From: Candidatus Methanoprimaticola hominis
GTDB lineage: Archaea > Thermoplasmatota > Thermoplasmata > Methanomassiliicoccales > Methanomethylophilaceae
Direction: 5' to 3'
NCBI GenBank assembly: GCA_006954465.1
Contig: LVVU01000154.1
Coordinates: 853-6,540 of the forward strand
Length of the DNA stretch: 5,688 nucleotides
In this document: piece by piece, positions 5,037 to 5,688 of the stretch
Layout of the letters: every line of letters begins with the position of its first letter
How positions within the stretch are numbered: the first letter of the stretch is position 1
Program-made: the position numbers and the translations under genes
The notes under the pieces: model-generated
Told to the model about the DNA's origin: nothing
Database searches by the model: none
Seen by the model: only the letters and a program-made list of their open reading frames with translations

Positions 5037-5688
5037 ATGATTCAGAGGGCGGGCAGGCTTGGGGGACCTGTACCCAAGTTCAACGACTATCACGTATGGA
5101 AGGCGATGCAGAGCCTCGACGAGCAGGCACCCGTCGGAAGGAAGCGCCTTTCGCAGGAGCTCGGCATCGGAGAGGGCAGCACGAGGACCATCCTCTCGCA
5201 GCTCCAGGACCATGGATTGATCACCATCGGCAAGAGCGGGATCGTCCTCACCGACAGGGGTTCCGATTTCAAGGCCACCTATCACATGGATGTCGCCCCT
5301 GTATCCATCAGCGACCTCACCATCGGCGACAAGGACTGCGCCGTCCGCGTGCCCAGAAGGGCCAAGGATGTCAGGTTCGGTTGCGAGGAGAGGGACGCCG
5401 CCATCAAATCCGGAGCCACCGGAGCGACGACTCTCATCTGCAAGGACGGCAGCCTGATCTTCCCCGGATCCGATTACCCGGTGGAGGAGGACCTCTCGAG
5501 CAAGGTCCGCTCCCTTTTCACGCTGAAGAACGACGATGTCGTCATCATCGGCACGGGTCCGACCAGTGAGATCGCGGAGGTCGGCGCCGTTACCGCCGGA
5601 TTGGCAATCATGGGCGGGATGCAGTTCAACCGCGACCTGAAGGACATACTCACCCCCAGGAACTCCGGGAAAGAGCTGATATCCCTTG
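5037..5688 (+). CDS. Winged-helix transcriptional regulator, probably DUF4443 family (3' end cut)
   Basis: The reading frame is open for 217 codons to the window edge. Residues 14-75 form a winged-helix DNA-binding domain: KFNDYHVWKAMQSL, then RKRLSQELGIGEGSTRTIL (35-53) as helix-turn-helix, SQLQDHGLITIG (54-65), and a wing ending in LTDRG (71-75). The order matches archaeal regulators annotated as DUF4443, which I recall opening with PPPKF-x-HV and containing LGIGEGS-x-RT. The region from about 84 on is a separate ligand-binding or dimerisation domain, with AAIKSGATGATTL (121-133), DGSLIFPG (137-144) and VVIIGTG (168-174). Cysteines are at 101, 116 and 135. ATG 5037 is preferred over the in-frame ATG 5019 because of promoter spacing and because 5019 lies inside the inverted repeat. 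The effector and targets are unknown; the gene's own promoter and the divergent atwA operon are the obvious candidates. Confidence 0.75.
   Translation, partial: MIQRAGRLGGPVPKFNDYHVWKAMQSLDEQAPVGRKRLSQELGIGEGSTRTILSQLQDHGLITIGKSGIVLTDRGSDFKATYHMDVAPVSISDLTIGDKDCAVRVPRRAKDVRFGCEERDAAIKSGATGATTLICKDGSLIFPGSDYPVEEDLSSKVRSLFTLKNDDVVIIGTGPTSEIAEVGAVTAGLAIMGGMQFNRDLKDILTPRNSGKELISL

Noticed and set aside
5015..5569. 184-codon plus-strand frame starting within the inverted repeat
   Set aside because: It is an alternate frame of the winged-helix gene, Arg/His/Gln-rich and without a domain.
1..5688. CRISPR arrays, tRNA or rRNA genes, insertion sequences, rho-independent terminators
   Set aside because: I scanned for repeat-spacer patterns, cloverleaf ends, transposase motifs and hairpin-plus-T runs and found none. 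The window's gene ends all lie inside or beside the next gene.

Overview
This window is a stretch of archaeal chromosome from a methanogen, or another archaeon that uses methyl-coenzyme M reductase (MCR). The evidence is direct. Six consecutive minus-strand genes match families found only with MCR: atwA (component A2), mcrC, and methanogenesis marker proteins 3, 6, 5 and 15. By eye the DNA is GC-rich (roughly 58-60%). Both divergent operons appear to begin with leaderless promoters, and all five visible stop codons are TGA. These traits would suit Methanomassiliicoccales or relatives in Thermoplasmatota, but that placement is inference and the sequence does not prove it.

Layout. Positions 1-4747 hold one tightly packed minus-strand operon, read right to left: atwA (4747-3137), mcrC (3132-2515), mmp3 (2518-1006), mmp6 (1009-587), mmp5 (590-156) and the first 53 codons of mmp15 (159-1, running off the window). 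Four of the five junctions are 4-base ATGA or GTGA stop/start overlaps, and atwA-mcrC is separated by only 4 bases, so the genes are very probably co-transcribed and translationally coupled. Positions 4748-5036 are a divergent intergenic region with TATA-like boxes, two inverted repeats and a short tandem repeat. Positions 5037-5688 hold the 5' part of a plus-strand gene for a winged-helix transcriptional regulator (probably DUF4443 type), cut by the window edge.

How the genes fit together. MCR carries the nickel tetrapyrrole F430, which must be reduced to Ni(I) before the enzyme works. AtwA is the ATP-binding component of that activation. McrC and Mmp3 are, as far as I recall from published work on Methanococcus maripaludis, subunits of the same ATP-driven activation complex, which carries nitrogenase-type Fe-S clusters. 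Mmp6, Mmp5 and Mmp15 are conserved MCR-associated proteins of unsettled function; Mmp15 belongs to the BcrAD/BadFG-like ATPase group. The operon therefore reads as an MCR activation or maturation unit, with a possible regulator transcribed divergently from it.

Two points deserve most attention. First, mmp3 carries an apparent +1 frameshift near 2461. The expected start (ATG at 2518, overlapping the mcrC stop) is in a different frame from the remaining 477 codons. Second, the regulator has a 9-bp-arm inverted repeat placed exactly between its TATA-like box and its start codon, as an autoregulatory operator would be.
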